Assembly: GCA_910578365.1 (NCBI GenBank)
Contig: CAJTRC010000008.1
Coordinates: forward strand, 1 to 52,663
Source of the DNA: an uncultured Muribaculaceae bacterium
GTDB taxonomy: Bacteria; Bacteroidota; Bacteroidia; Bacteroidales; Muribaculaceae
Length of the DNA stretch: 52,663 nucleotides
Reading direction: 5' to 3'
The position numbers and the translations under genes were made by a program. Under the pieces are notes generated by a model that saw nothing but the letters and a program-made list of their open reading frames with translations, was not told the origin of the DNA and searched no databases. This document shows, in pieces, positions 32,233-41,185 of this stretch (its first letter is position 1; each line of letters starts with the position of its first letter).

Positions 32233-33558
32233 ATGGACACCCGAGAAACGATTGTGGTGGTCGGAGCCGGCTTCGGCGGTCTGAAATTTGTAAAGGCTGT
32301 TGACAAAAAGAAGTATCGCGTGATTCTGATTGACCGCAACAACTATCATTGCTTTCCGCCGTTGCTGTATCAGGTGGCTTCGTCAGGCCTTGAGCCCGGC
32401 TCGATAACTTTTGCCCTACGCCGCGAGATGCGCTCGCGCCGTATACGCGGCTGCGAGTACCGTATGGGCGATGTATGTCGTATCGACACCGCTCGCAAAC
32501 TCGTGTACACACAGTACGACACCGTGGCCTACGACCGCCTGGTGCTGGCTGCCGGTACCACCAATAATTTCTTTGGAATTCCCGACTTGGAAAAGAAGGT
32601 TTTCACCATGAAGACCATCGGCGAGGCCATACGTCTGCGCAACCGCATCATCGACCGTATGGAGCGAGCTTCGGCGTGTTCTGACGGCCTCAGAAGACGC
32701 AGCATGCTCACCTTCGCCGTCATAGGCGGTGGCCCTACAGGAGTGGAGATTGCAGGCGCCCTTGGCGAAATGAAACGCTATATAGCCCCTCGCGAGTACC
32801 CCGAACTTGCCTCCTCCGAAATACGGGTAGTGCTGATTGAAGGCTCCGACAGGCTACTGCGAACCATGAGCGGGCGGTCGAGCGCTGATGCTCTGAAGCA
32901 GCTCGGCAATCTGATGGTGGATGTAGTCACCGGAAAAAGCATGAAAAATTACACTGACGGTGTGATTACATTTGCCGACGGCACGACCCTGGATGCCGAC
33001 ACCGTGATATGGACAGCCGGAGTTACGGCCCGACCGATTGAGATTACAGGCGCCGAGCCATCCTATGGTACCGGCGGCCGTCTGATGGTGGATGAATACA
33101 ACCGGGTGAAAGGTATCGACTCGTTCTATGCCGTGGGCGACATATGCTGCTGTGTGAGCGACCGTTACCCTCATGGCTGTCCTCAGCTGGCACAGCCCGC
33201 AATACAGCAGGGTCGAAATTTGGCCCTGAACATCAACCGTGGCCGCTTTGACAGCCCCTTCGACTATAAAGATAAAGGCTCAATGGCTACCGTAGGCCGC
33301 AACCGCGCCGTGGTCGACATGGGTAAGGTACATTTCAGCGGCTACTTCGCATGGCTCACATGGATGGGTGTTCACCTGATGTCGCTGTTGGGCATGCGCA
33401 ACAAACTGGTTGTGCTGATAAACTGGATATGGAACTATTGGACATACTCAGCTGCCCTGAGGGTGTTGCTGCGTCCGGCCGCGATGCCGCTCAAAAGCGA
33501 ACTGCCGGGCAACGACAAGGCGGCGCATTGTCCGGCAAACCCAAACAAGACTCTATGA
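32233..33558 (+). CDS. Type II NADH dehydrogenase (NDH-2)
   Basis: 441 residues. FAD loop VVVGAGFGGLKFV (residues 8-20), NAD loop AVIGGGPTGVEIAGAL (about 162-177), and a second FAD-binding segment YAVGDICC (about 298). The C-terminus has amphipathic/membrane-hugging helices (WLTWMGVHLMSLLGM, LINWIWNYW). It moves electrons from NADH to quinone without pumping protons. Overlaps the next gene as ATGA. Confidence 0.88.
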   Translation: MDTRETIVVVGAGFGGLKFVKAVDKKKYRVILIDRNNYHCFPPLLYQVASSGLEPGSITFALRREMRSRRIRGCEYRMGDVCRIDTARKLVYTQYDTVAYDRLVLAAGTTNNFFGIPDLEKKVFTMKTIGEAIRLRNRIIDRMERASACSDGLRRRSMLTFAVIGGGPTGVEIAGALGEMKRYIAPREYPELASSEIRVVLIEGSDRLLRTMSGRSSADALKQLGNLMVDVVTGKSMKNYTDGVITFADGTTLDADTVIWTAGVTARPIEITGAEPSYGTGGRLMVDEYNRVKGIDSFYAVGDICCCVSDRYPHGCPQLAQPAIQQGRNLALNINRGRFDSPFDYKDKGSMATVGRNRAVVDMGKVHFSGYFAWLTWMGVHLMSLLGMRNKLVVLINWIWNYWTYSAALRVLLRPAAMPLKSELPGNDKAAHCPANPNKTL

Positions 33559-34592
33559 AACGTAGCGAGGATTACAGAAAATTATACGAATCGAGCTTCC
33601 GCGACGATGCCGTGTGGCTCGACTGGATGATGCGGCAGATATACTCCGACTCCGACCTGATGCTGCTCGACGATGAAAGCGGCACACGTACGGTGAGCGC
33701 TATGTTGCTCCGCAGCTATGGCTGGCGTTATTTCGGCACAAACCTCGACATGGCCTATATATTCGGAGCCTGCACCTTGCCGCGCTACCGTTCGCACGGT
33801 TATATGGGCCGTCTTATCGACGAGAGTCTGCGGCGCGCACTGGAACGCGGTGATGCCCTCTGCACCTTGATTCCGGCCACCGCGAGCCTCTACGACTATT
33901 ACGAACGCTTTGGCTTTGCCCGTGCGGTGTATATCGACCGCGAGCGCTATACCGCCTTGCACCATTTCGACACCGCGCAGGGCTACGGGCCAAGAACCGC
34001 AGAATACAGCGACTTCAACCGTCTGGAGTCCGAGTCGGACAACACCGTGCTGCATAGTCCCGGTGAGTATCGCAATATAATCGACGATTTGCATCTCGAC
34101 GGCGGCGATGTATTCGCTGTCGGCCGCGACGACGGGCCGGTCAACGCCATGGCATTCGCTGTGGCTCATCGCGAAATCATACACGTAAAAGCCCTCTATG
34201 CCCACAATAACATGGCTAAAAATGCCGTGCTGGCTCTTGTGCGCCGTAAGTTCGGCGAGCAGATGGTAGTGGTTGATTGTTTTGTCGACAGCCGAAAGCG
34301 CGCCCTGCAGCCGCGCGGCATGGTGCGTCTGCTCGATGTCTACCAGCTGCTGAACGCCATGGCCGCGTCGGAGCCGTCGCTGCAATGTACCTTGCAGGTG
34401 CGCGACGACCGCATAGCCGGAAACTCCGACCGCTTTACCATAGCCGACGGCATCTGCCGCCGTGGCGGCGACACACCGGATCTCGATGTCGACATTGACA
34501 CACTGACCCGTATACTCGGCAGCAGCGAGGCCACAGGGCGTATCATGGGGCTGCGCGCCACACACTATCGTCTGCCGCTGATGCTCGACTGA
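33555..34592 (+). CDS. GNAT-family N-acetyltransferase
   Basis: 345 residues. The N-terminal half has the GNAT acetyl-CoA loop (LPRYRSHGYMGRLIDESLRRA, about 75-95) and ASLYDYYERFGF typical of the Eis-like group. The C-terminal half resembles the Eis-type SCP2-like domain region (RMVRLLDV-type element, here GMVRLLDVYQLL). Substrate unknown. Start chosen at 33555 because it overlaps the NDH-2 stop; a longer in-frame start would lie inside NDH-2. Confidence 0.8.
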   Translation: MKRSEDYRKLYESSFRDDAVWLDWMMRQIYSDSDLMLLDDESGTRTVSAMLLRSYGWRYFGTNLDMAYIFGACTLPRYRSHGYMGRLIDESLRRALERGDALCTLIPATASLYDYYERFGFARAVYIDRERYTALHHFDTAQGYGPRTAEYSDFNRLESESDNTVLHSPGEYRNIIDDLHLDGGDVFAVGRDDGPVNAMAFAVAHREIIHVKALYAHNNMAKNAVLALVRRKFGEQMVVVDCFVDSRKRALQPRGMVRLLDVYQLLNAMAASEPSLQCTLQVRDDRIAGNSDRFTIADGICRRGGDTPDLDVDIDTLTRILGSSEATGRIMGLRATHYRLPLMLD

Positions 34593-34641
34593 TTAACTAA
34601 AATTTTAAATTATTTTATGTTATAGATTGATGAATATTGAC

Positions 34642-34649
34642 TAACTTTG
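34642..34649 (+). promoter_or_regulatory. -7 element TAACTTTG before the TPR gene
   Basis: Perfect TAnnTTTG, 8 bases before the ATG at 34658, so the transcript is nearly leaderless. -33 degenerate. Confidence 0.55.
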
Positions 34650-34657
34650 TAGACATA

Positions 34658-36661
34658 ATGCAAAGAATCATATTCGTCATATATATAGCACTTGCTGCCG
34701 CGCTTGGCATAGTAGCACAGGTGAATACCGACCAGGTGGTGCGCATAGGCCAGAATGCGTTGTACTTTGAGGATTATATGCTGTCGATTCAGTATTTTAA
34801 TCAGGCTATACAGGCAAAGCCTCATCTGGCATACCCTTATTTTTTGCGTTCAATAGCCAAACTGAATCTCGAAGACTACGAGGGCGCCGACACAGATGCC
34901 TCGAAGGCACTCGAGCTTAACCCCTATTTAACCGATGCCTGGGAGGTGCGCGGTGTGGCACGTCAGAACCTGGGGCGTAATGCCGAGGCTGTCGAGGACT
35001 ACGACCACGCTCTGGAGCTGGTACCCCGCAACCGTCAGCTTCTGTTCAACAAAGCGCTGGCACAGGTGGAAATTGAACGTTACAGCGGTGCCGACAGCAC
35101 TTACTCCGAGCTTCTGCGCTACTATCCCAACTTCGACAACGGTTATCTGGGCCGCGCACAGCTTAGTCTGGCCAAGGCCGACACCATTGCAGCCCGAGCC
35201 GATATCGACAAGGCTCTGCAGCTGAACTCCAAATCGGCCACTGCCTATGTGATGCGCGCCGAACTGGCCATAAAGCAGGGTCAGGACTATGAAAGCGCAG
35301 TGAAAGACCTCGACGAGGCCATACGCCTTCAGCCTAAATATACCAATCTGTATATCAACCGCGCATTCCTGCGCTATGCGCTCAACGATTATTTCGGAGC
35401 CATGGCTGACTACGACTATGCACTGGGGCTCGAGCCGTATAACCCCACGGCTCTTTTCAACCGTTCGCTGCTGCTCACCGAAGTTAACGCCAATGACCGC
35501 GCTCTGGCCGACCTTGACAGTGTGCTCGAACTTGATGCCGATAATATACAGGCACGTTACATCAGGGCCATTGTACGCGGCAAAAAAGGCATGTACAGCG
35601 AGGGTATAGCCGATATCAACAAGGTTATAGAGCAATTCCCCGAGTATCCGGGCGCGTGGTTCATGCGCTCGCAGTTCAACCGACAGCTGAAACAGAACCA
35701 GCGGGCCGAACGCGACTATAACAAGGCAATGGCTCTGGCCAAAACTATTCCGCTCGACGGCGTGTCGGTAGCTGACCCTGCAACCACTGTAGCCGATGTG
35801 GCAGAGGCCGAAGCTCAGAAATTCAACAAACTTCTTACAGTGGAAAATTCCGCCGAAATACAGGAGGAATACAACAATCAGGCCATACGCGGAAAGGTGC
35901 AGGACCGCAATCTGCAGGTGGAAACCTCGCCTATGATGGAGTTAGCCTACTACTCGGTGCCCGACGAACTTGGCGAGAACACTTACTATGTAAAGGAGGT
36001 CGACGATATCAATAGCTCGCGCCAGCTGCGTTTCCGCATGGTGGTGGCCACAAACGAGCCGATAATCGACGAAAGCATATTCGACAACCACCGCCAGTCG
36101 GTGGCCAACTACAACAGCTACATGTCGGACCACCGCGCCCGTGCGGTCGACTACATAGGCCGTGCCATGGACTTTGTGACACTGCGCGACTATGACAATG
36201 CCATGCGTGATGCCGAACGCGCCATAGGGCTGACTCCCGATTACCCCCTGGCATATTATCTGCGCGGCCAGATACGCCACCGCATGATGCGCATAAGCGA
36301 GTCGGACAGCGGCGACGATAACGCTCCCGGTCACGATGCCGTCAGTCGCGGCACACTGCGCCGGGCCGCTCTGGCCGAGGCTTTGGCCGATTTCGACAAG
36401 GTGGTGCAGCTGTCGCCGCGTATGGCTCCGGCATGGTTCGACAAAGGCAACCTCCACCTCGAGCTCGGCGACTATACCTCGGCCATCGCAGCTTACTCCA
36501 AGGCTATCGAACTTGCCCCCGGCATGGGCCAGGCATATTATAACCGCGGATATATTTACCTGAAACTGGGCAACCGCCGCGCCGGCATCGCTGACCTGAG
36601 CAAAGCCGGCGAAATGGGCATTGTGCCGGCATATAACCTTATAAAGAGAATGAGCAATTAA
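34658..36661 (+). CDS. Exported tetratricopeptide-repeat protein
   Basis: 667 residues. Signal peptide 1-20 (ALGIVA-Q). At least ten TPR units follow in residues 25-360 (for example LRSIAKLNLEDYEGADTDAS, VRGVARQNLGRNAEAVEDYD, INRAFLRYALNDYFGAMADYD), then a linker region of about 120 residues without repeats (380-500), then three to four more TPRs to the end. Bacteroidota TPR proteins of this type are periplasmic scaffolds. Only 21 bases precede the DUF4301 gene, so the two are probably one operon. Confidence 0.85.
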   Translation: MQRIIFVIYIALAAALGIVAQVNTDQVVRIGQNALYFEDYMLSIQYFNQAIQAKPHLAYPYFLRSIAKLNLEDYEGADTDASKALELNPYLTDAWEVRGVARQNLGRNAEAVEDYDHALELVPRNRQLLFNKALAQVEIERYSGADSTYSELLRYYPNFDNGYLGRAQLSLAKADTIAARADIDKALQLNSKSATAYVMRAELAIKQGQDYESAVKDLDEAIRLQPKYTNLYINRAFLRYALNDYFGAMADYDYALGLEPYNPTALFNRSLLLTEVNANDRALADLDSVLELDADNIQARYIRAIVRGKKGMYSEGIADINKVIEQFPEYPGAWFMRSQFNRQLKQNQRAERDYNKAMALAKTIPLDGVSVADPATTVADVAEAEAQKFNKLLTVENSAEIQEEYNNQAIRGKVQDRNLQVETSPMMELAYYSVPDELGENTYYVKEVDDINSSRQLRFRMVVATNEPIIDESIFDNHRQSVANYNSYMSDHRARAVDYIGRAMDFVTLRDYDNAMRDAERAIGLTPDYPLAYYLRGQIRHRMMRISESDSGDDNAPGHDAVSRGTLRRAALAEALADFDKVVQLSPRMAPAWFDKGNLHLELGDYTSAIAAYSKAIELAPGMGQAYYNRGYIYLKLGNRRAGIADLSKAGEMGIVPAYNLIKRMSN

Positions 36662-36682
36662 ATAAATTCTAAATATAAACTT

Positions 36683-38212
36683 ATGAATCTTACAGAAAAA
36701 GACACGCAGCAACTGGCAAGCAAGGGTATCAGTGTAGCGAAGCTCCAGGCTCAGCTCAATGACTTCCGCACCGGCTTCCCTTATCTGAAATTGGCCGGCT
36801 CGGCTGTAAAAGGCAACGGAATACAGCAGCTTAACGTAGCTGACGAAGATGCGGCTGTGGCCCGCTGGCGCAAATATCTGGTCGACGGCGGCGATGTCCA
36901 GAAATTTGTACCCGCCTCCGGCGCGGCATCGCGTATGTTCAAGGACCTCTTTTCTTTTGTAAATGGCGAAGCCGATGTTCCCGCCGAAGGCTCGGCGCCG
37001 GCCAGGCTGATTGCCGACCTCGACAAGTTGCCATTCAAGGCCGAGCTTGATGCCGCCACCACACGTCTATACGGCATGGATGCCCGTGCTCTGGCTGATG
37101 CAGCCCGATACAAAGACCTTATCGGTGCAATCATACTGCCCCAAGGCATGAACTACGGCCAGCTGCCCAAGGCCATGCTGACTTTCCACCGCTATTCCGA
37201 CGGCAGTACGCGCACATCGCTCGAGGAACAGTTTGCCGAGGGCGCGCAGACCGCAGCCGTCAACGGCAAAGTGAAGGTACACTTTACCGTGTCGGCCAAC
37301 CACCGCGAACTTTTTGAAAAGAAAATCGCCGAGGTCAAGCCCAAAATGGAAGAGAAATTCGGTGTTACATACGACGTGACCATGAGTGAGCAGAAGCCCG
37401 CTACAGATACAGTGGCCGCTACTCCCGAAAACGAGCCCTTCCGCGACAACGACGGCATGATTGTGTTCCGTCCCGGCGGCCACGGTGCTCTTATCGAGAA
37501 TCTCAACGACCTCGACTCTACCGTGGTATTCATAAAGAACATCGACAACGTAGTTCCTGACAGCCGTCGTGAATCCACCGTACGCTATAAAGAAATCATA
37601 GCCGGCGAACTCATACTCGTCCACGATACCATCGAGCGTTATCTGCTGCTGCTCAAAGGCGGTCAGCCCACCGATGCCGACCTGGCTGAAATGAAGCGCT
37701 TCGTGGCTGAAAAACTGTGTATACTCGAGCCGCGCCTCGCTACCATGGACAAGGCCGAACTGGTACAATGGCTGGTGAAGAAGTTCGAGCGTCCGCTGCG
37801 TGTCTGCGGCATGGTACGCAACGAAGGTGAGCCCGGCGGCGGTCCATATATAGCCTACAATGCCGACGGTTCGGCATCGCCCCAGATTCTTGAGTCGTCG
37901 CAGATTGACAAAAACGACGCCCAGGCCATGGGCATGATGAGCCACGCCACCCACTTCAATCCGGTCGATCTGGTTTGCTACCTGCGCGACAGCAATGGCG
38001 GCAAATTTAATCTGCCCGAGTACGTCGACCCTGCCACCGGCTTCATCAGCGAAAAGTCGCTTGGCGGCCGCGAACTCAAGGCTCTGGAACTTCCGGGCCT
38101 GTGGAACGGTGCCATGAGCGACTGGAACACTGTGTTTGTTGAAGTACCCGCTTCGACATTCAACCCCGTCAAGACAGTCAACGACCTGCTGCGTCCTGTG
38201 CATCAGGCGTAA
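36683..38212 (+). CDS. DUF4301-family protein
   Basis: 509 residues, no signal peptide. The Bacteroidota-specific DUF4301 signature is clear: FVPASGAASRMFKDLFSF (about 75-92), QGMNYGQLPKAMLTFHRY, FRPGGHGALIENLNDLDSTVVFIKNIDN and GEPGGGPYIAYN. The first motif resembles a nucleotidyltransferase nucleotide-binding loop, and the HGALIENLN segment adds to that, but the reaction is not known to me. It is expressed with the TPR protein and ends at a strong terminator. Confidence 0.85.
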   Translation: MNLTEKDTQQLASKGISVAKLQAQLNDFRTGFPYLKLAGSAVKGNGIQQLNVADEDAAVARWRKYLVDGGDVQKFVPASGAASRMFKDLFSFVNGEADVPAEGSAPARLIADLDKLPFKAELDAATTRLYGMDARALADAARYKDLIGAIILPQGMNYGQLPKAMLTFHRYSDGSTRTSLEEQFAEGAQTAAVNGKVKVHFTVSANHRELFEKKIAEVKPKMEEKFGVTYDVTMSEQKPATDTVAATPENEPFRDNDGMIVFRPGGHGALIENLNDLDSTVVFIKNIDNVVPDSRRESTVRYKEIIAGELILVHDTIERYLLLLKGGQPTDADLAEMKRFVAEKLCILEPRLATMDKAELVQWLVKKFERPLRVCGMVRNEGEPGGGPYIAYNADGSASPQILESSQIDKNDAQAMGMMSHATHFNPVDLVCYLRDSNGGKFNLPEYVDPATGFISEKSLGGRELKALELPGLWNGAMSDWNTVFVEVPASTFNPVKTVNDLLRPVHQA

Positions 38213-38227
38213 TATCGATATTTGTAA

Positions 38228-38275
38228 CAGAGCCGACAGTAAGTACAGAGTTTTATGTACTTACTGTCGGCTCTG
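38228..38275. terminator. Bidirectional terminator, 20-bp perfect stem
   Basis: Arms 38228-38247 and 38256-38275 are perfectly complementary with an 8-base loop, between the convergent DUF4301 and xth genes. T-tracts are weak on both sides. Confidence 0.8.
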
Positions 38276-38298
38276 TGTATAATTCGGATTACAGGCCT

Positions 38299-39054
38299 TT
38301 ATAAATTCATTTCCACCTCCACCGGGCAGTGGTCAGAGCCGAAAATGTTGTTGTGGATGCGGGCTTCGTTGATCTTGTCGGCCAGACGGTCGCTGACCAA
38401 AAAATAATCGATACGCCAGCCGGCGTTGCGTTCGCGCGCACGCATGCGGTAGCTCCACCACGAATATGCACCTTCGAGGTCGGGGTAAAGATGGCGGAAA
38501 GAGTCGGTGAATCCGCTGTCCAGCAGTTGTGTCATGCAGGCACGTTCTTCGTCGGTAAATCCGGCGCTGCGGCGGTTAGTGGATGGATTCTTGAGGTCGA
38601 TTTCCTTGTGGGCCACATTCATGTCGCCGCATACTATCACCGGCTTACGGGCATCGAGGCCAAGGAGATACTCGCGGAAAGCGGCCTCCCATTCCATGCG
38701 GTAGTCAAGGCGCAGCAGACCGTCCTTTGAGTTGGGCGTATATACGGTAACCAGGAAGAATTCAGGCATTTCGAGTGTGATTACACGTCCTTCGCTGTCG
38801 TGTTCCGCTATGCCCATGCCGTAGGTGACGCTGAGAGGTTTATGACGGCTGAAAATGGCTGTGCCGCTGTAGCCCTTGCGCTCGGCATAGTTCCAGAACG
38901 CCTCATAGCCCGGAAATTGCAGGTCGAGCTGGCCCGCACTGAGTTTTATTTCCTGCAGACAGAAAAAGTCGGCGTCGAAGTCGGTGAATATATCGGCAAA
39001 ACCTTTGCCGCATACGGCCCGCAGGCCGTTGACGTTCCATGATACGAATTTCAT
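38299..39054 (-). CDS. xth: Exonuclease III (AP endonuclease)
   Basis: 251 residues. E35 (CLQEIK), D144 and N146 (GDMNVAH), and D241-H242 (SDHCPVE) are the metal and catalytic residues of the XthA family. It cuts the strand 5' of abasic sites and removes 3' blocks in base-excision repair. Last gene of the pheS operon; its ATG overlaps the gtrA stop (ATGA). Confidence 0.93.
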   Translation of the reverse strand: MKFVSWNVNGLRAVCGKGFADIFTDFDADFFCLQEIKLSAGQLDLQFPGYEAFWNYAERKGYSGTAIFSRHKPLSVTYGMGIAEHDSEGRVITLEMPEFFLVTVYTPNSKDGLLRLDYRMEWEAAFREYLLGLDARKPVIVCGDMNVAHKEIDLKNPSTNRRSAGFTDEERACMTQLLDSGFTDSFRHLYPDLEGAYSWWSYRMRARERNAGWRIDYFLVSDRLADKINEARIHNNIFGSDHCPVEVEMNL

Positions 39055-39467
39055 TTGAATACTACTAATCTGTTATAAACAAAGTTGCAAAGGGTGTACA
39101 CCACATTGCCCAGAAGGGTGGCCACGCCATAGCCCGACAATACAAAAAAGTGAAGGTCGAACTCGTAGTCGCCGAAGTTCGACTGGTTGAGCACCATCAC
39201 CACCGCCAGCTGCGCCAAGTAGCATAGTCCGCAACCCAGCATAAAGCGGATGGCCTCACGCGAGTAGCGCCCGTGCGAACGGAATACCCACCGGCGGTTC
39301 CACAGAAACGAGTTGAGCACGCCCACTGTATAGCCCAGGGCGTTCGAAACGTAGGGATTGATTCCGAACAGCGATTTGCATATAAATATCGTGCCCAGAC
39401 ACACCAGAGTGTTCAGCACTCCGACCATACAATATTTCACAAACTGTGCTATGTTGCGTTTCTGCAT
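39051..39467 (-). CDS. GtrA-family membrane protein
   Basis: 138 residues with four membrane helices. FVKYCMVGVLNTLVCLGTIF and WNRRWVFR are the family signatures. GtrA proteins are thought to flip lipid-linked sugars. The start overlaps the TRIC-gene stop by one base (TAATG). Confidence 0.88.
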   Translation of the reverse strand: MQKRNIAQFVKYCMVGVLNTLVCLGTIFICKSLFGINPYVSNALGYTVGVLNSFLWNRRWVFRSHGRYSREAIRFMLGCGLCYLAQLAVVMVLNQSNFGDYEFDLHFFVLSGYGVATLLGNVVYTLCNFVYNRLVVFK

Positions 39468-40108
39468 TATTTCTCAGCGTTTTCAGGTAATGATTTTTTA
39501 TCGACTTTAAGTATTGGCAACGACCAGTTGTAGCGTACGGCCAGCACTCGCAGGCCTATCACTACTATGGCGCAACTGATTTGGGGTACCAGTTCGGGCA
39601 TGCCTGCAAGGCTGATAAGCCAGTAGGCGATGCCTCCGGCCAGACAAGCGGTGGCATAGATGTCCTTGCGAAAAAACAATGGTTCCTCGTTGATGAGAAT
39701 GTCGCGCGTGACACCGCCGAACGAACCGGTGATTATGCCCATTACCACTGCTACCCACATGGGATATCCGGCCATGAGAGTCTTCTGTATGCCCACCACC
39801 ACAAAGAGCGCCAGACCTATGGCGTCGAAAATAAATAGTGTGCGCATACCACCCACAAGGGCGCGCTGGAATATAATCACGGCGGCCAGCGACAGACCTG
39901 TAACAGCCATGTAGCTCCAGTTATCCATCCAGAATACGTTGATGTCGAGCAGCACATCGCGCAGTGTGCCGCCGCCGATAGCGGTGATTAGGCCGACTAC
40001 GTATGCGCCGAACCAGTCGAAGCGTTTTGCGGCGGCCAGACGTATGCCGGAGATTGCAAAGGCCACAGTGCCCAGCATCTCTATTATAAATATGAATGTT
40101 TCTTCCAT
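39467..40108 (-). CDS. TRIC-type (UPF0126) cation-selective membrane channel
   Basis: 213 residues with about seven helices. Two tandem repeats carry the family glycine motifs: AIGGGTLRDVLLD (about 42-54) and GSFGGVTRDILIN (about 125-137). Prokaryotic homologues form trimeric monovalent cation channels. The start at 40108 (MEETFIF) is preferred over 40204, which adds a basic, low-quality extension overlapping nth. Confidence 0.87.
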   Translation of the reverse strand: MEETFIFIIEMLGTVAFAISGIRLAAAKRFDWFGAYVVGLITAIGGGTLRDVLLDINVFWMDNWSYMAVTGLSLAAVIIFQRALVGGMRTLFIFDAIGLALFVVVGIQKTLMAGYPMWVAVVMGIITGSFGGVTRDILINEEPLFFRKDIYATACLAGGIAYWLISLAGMPELVPQISCAIVVIGLRVLAVRYNWSLPILKVDKKSLPENAEK

Positions 40109-40134
40109 ATCGAGCGCCGAGGCGCTTATGTTTG

Positions 40135-40797
40135 TTAAACAGCTGAACTGTTTACGTTTTTTTCGTTTTGTGAATAATAGCGGCAAAGATCTTTGAGGCG
40201 ACATTCATCGCACAGTGGCTTGCGGGCTTTGCATACATAGCGGCCATGAAGTATCAGCCAGTGATGGGCTGTGGCAATGACCTCGGACGGAAGCATAGCC
40301 ATAAGTTTGCGCTCGGTGGTCTGCGGGTTTTTGCTGCGGGTGGTGAGGCCTATGCGCTCGCTGACGCGGAACACGTGGGTGTCGACCGCCATAGCGGCCT
40401 GCCCGAATATCACCGACAGGATTACATTGGCTGTCTTGCGCCCGACTCCGGGTAGACTCAGAAGGTCGTCCATGGTCGAAGGAACTTCGCCTCCGAAGCG
40501 TTCGCACAGCGCACGGGCCATGCCTGTGAGCGACTTGGTCTTGTTGTTCGGATAGCTCACCGACTTAATAAGGTTATATACGTCGATGTCTTCGGCGTCG
40601 GCAAGAGCCGCGGCATCGGGGTATGCCTCGAACAGCGCCGGAGTAACCATGTTGACGCGTTTGTCGGTGCATTGAGCCGATAGAATCACAGCCACGAGCA
40701 GCTGAAACGGGTTGTCGTAGTGCAGTTCGGTTTCTGCCACCGGCATAATCTGCCGGAAGCGTTCTACAATCAGGCGATAGCGTTCTTTCTGGGTCAT
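40135..40797 (-). CDS. nth: Endonuclease III
   Basis: 220 residues. Helix-hairpin-helix LPGVGRKTANVI with K121, catalytic D139 in VDTHVFRV, and a [4Fe-4S] cluster loop C-x6-C-x2-C-x5-C near the C-terminus. It removes oxidised pyrimidines and nicks the abasic site. Shares its transcript with exonuclease III. The ATG overlaps the fluC stop by four bases. Confidence 0.95.
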   Translation of the reverse strand: MTQKERYRLIVERFRQIMPVAETELHYDNPFQLLVAVILSAQCTDKRVNMVTPALFEAYPDAAALADAEDIDVYNLIKSVSYPNNKTKSLTGMARALCERFGGEVPSTMDDLLSLPGVGRKTANVILSVIFGQAAMAVDTHVFRVSERIGLTTRSKNPQTTERKLMAMLPSEVIATAHHWLILHGRYVCKARKPLCDECRLKDLCRYYSQNEKNVNSSAV

Positions 40798-41183
40798 TGC
40801 TTAAGCAGATGTTCGGTGCCGAACAGGCCTATGGCGCAGCCGCCAAGTCCTCCGATAAATGTGATTGCTATGTAAAACATCGCCTGCATGGCACGGCCCT
40901 GCTGCACCAGTTCCATGGCGTCGAGCGTAAATGCCGAGTAGGTGGTGTAACCGCCAAGCAAGCCTGTGAGAAGAAACAGGTACCACATACGGTCGGCGTT
41001 CCAATAGTGCAGGAGTGCCCACAGCACACCTATGATTATGCAGCCGGTGATGTTTATGGCTACGGTGTAATAGTATTTGTCGTTGTCGAAAATACCAATA
41101 TGCTCCACACCGTAGCGGCTCATGCATCCAATTGCGCCACCGGCAGCTACAACTGCCAGGTCGGCAAGAACCTGCATGCCCAT
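40794..41183 (-). CDS. crcB: Fluoride channel FluC/CrcB
   Basis: 129 residues, four helices. N44 in AINITGCIIIG and GGYTTYSAF (77-85) match the FluC pore signatures. It works as a dual-topology dimer to export fluoride. Starts two bases after the pheS stop. No fluoride riboswitch is visible because the gene sits inside an operon. Confidence 0.9.
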   Translation of the reverse strand: MGMQVLADLAVVAAGGAIGCMSRYGVEHIGIFDNDKYYYTVAINITGCIIIGVLWALLHYWNADRMWYLFLLTGLLGGYTTYSAFTLDAMELVQQGRAMQAMFYIAITFIGGLGGCAIGLFGTEHLLKQ

Positions 41184-41185
41184 TA

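Noticed and set aside
30993..32342. 449-residue minus-strand frame
   Set aside because: Antisense to the end of sprA and the start of the NDH-2 gene; no family features.
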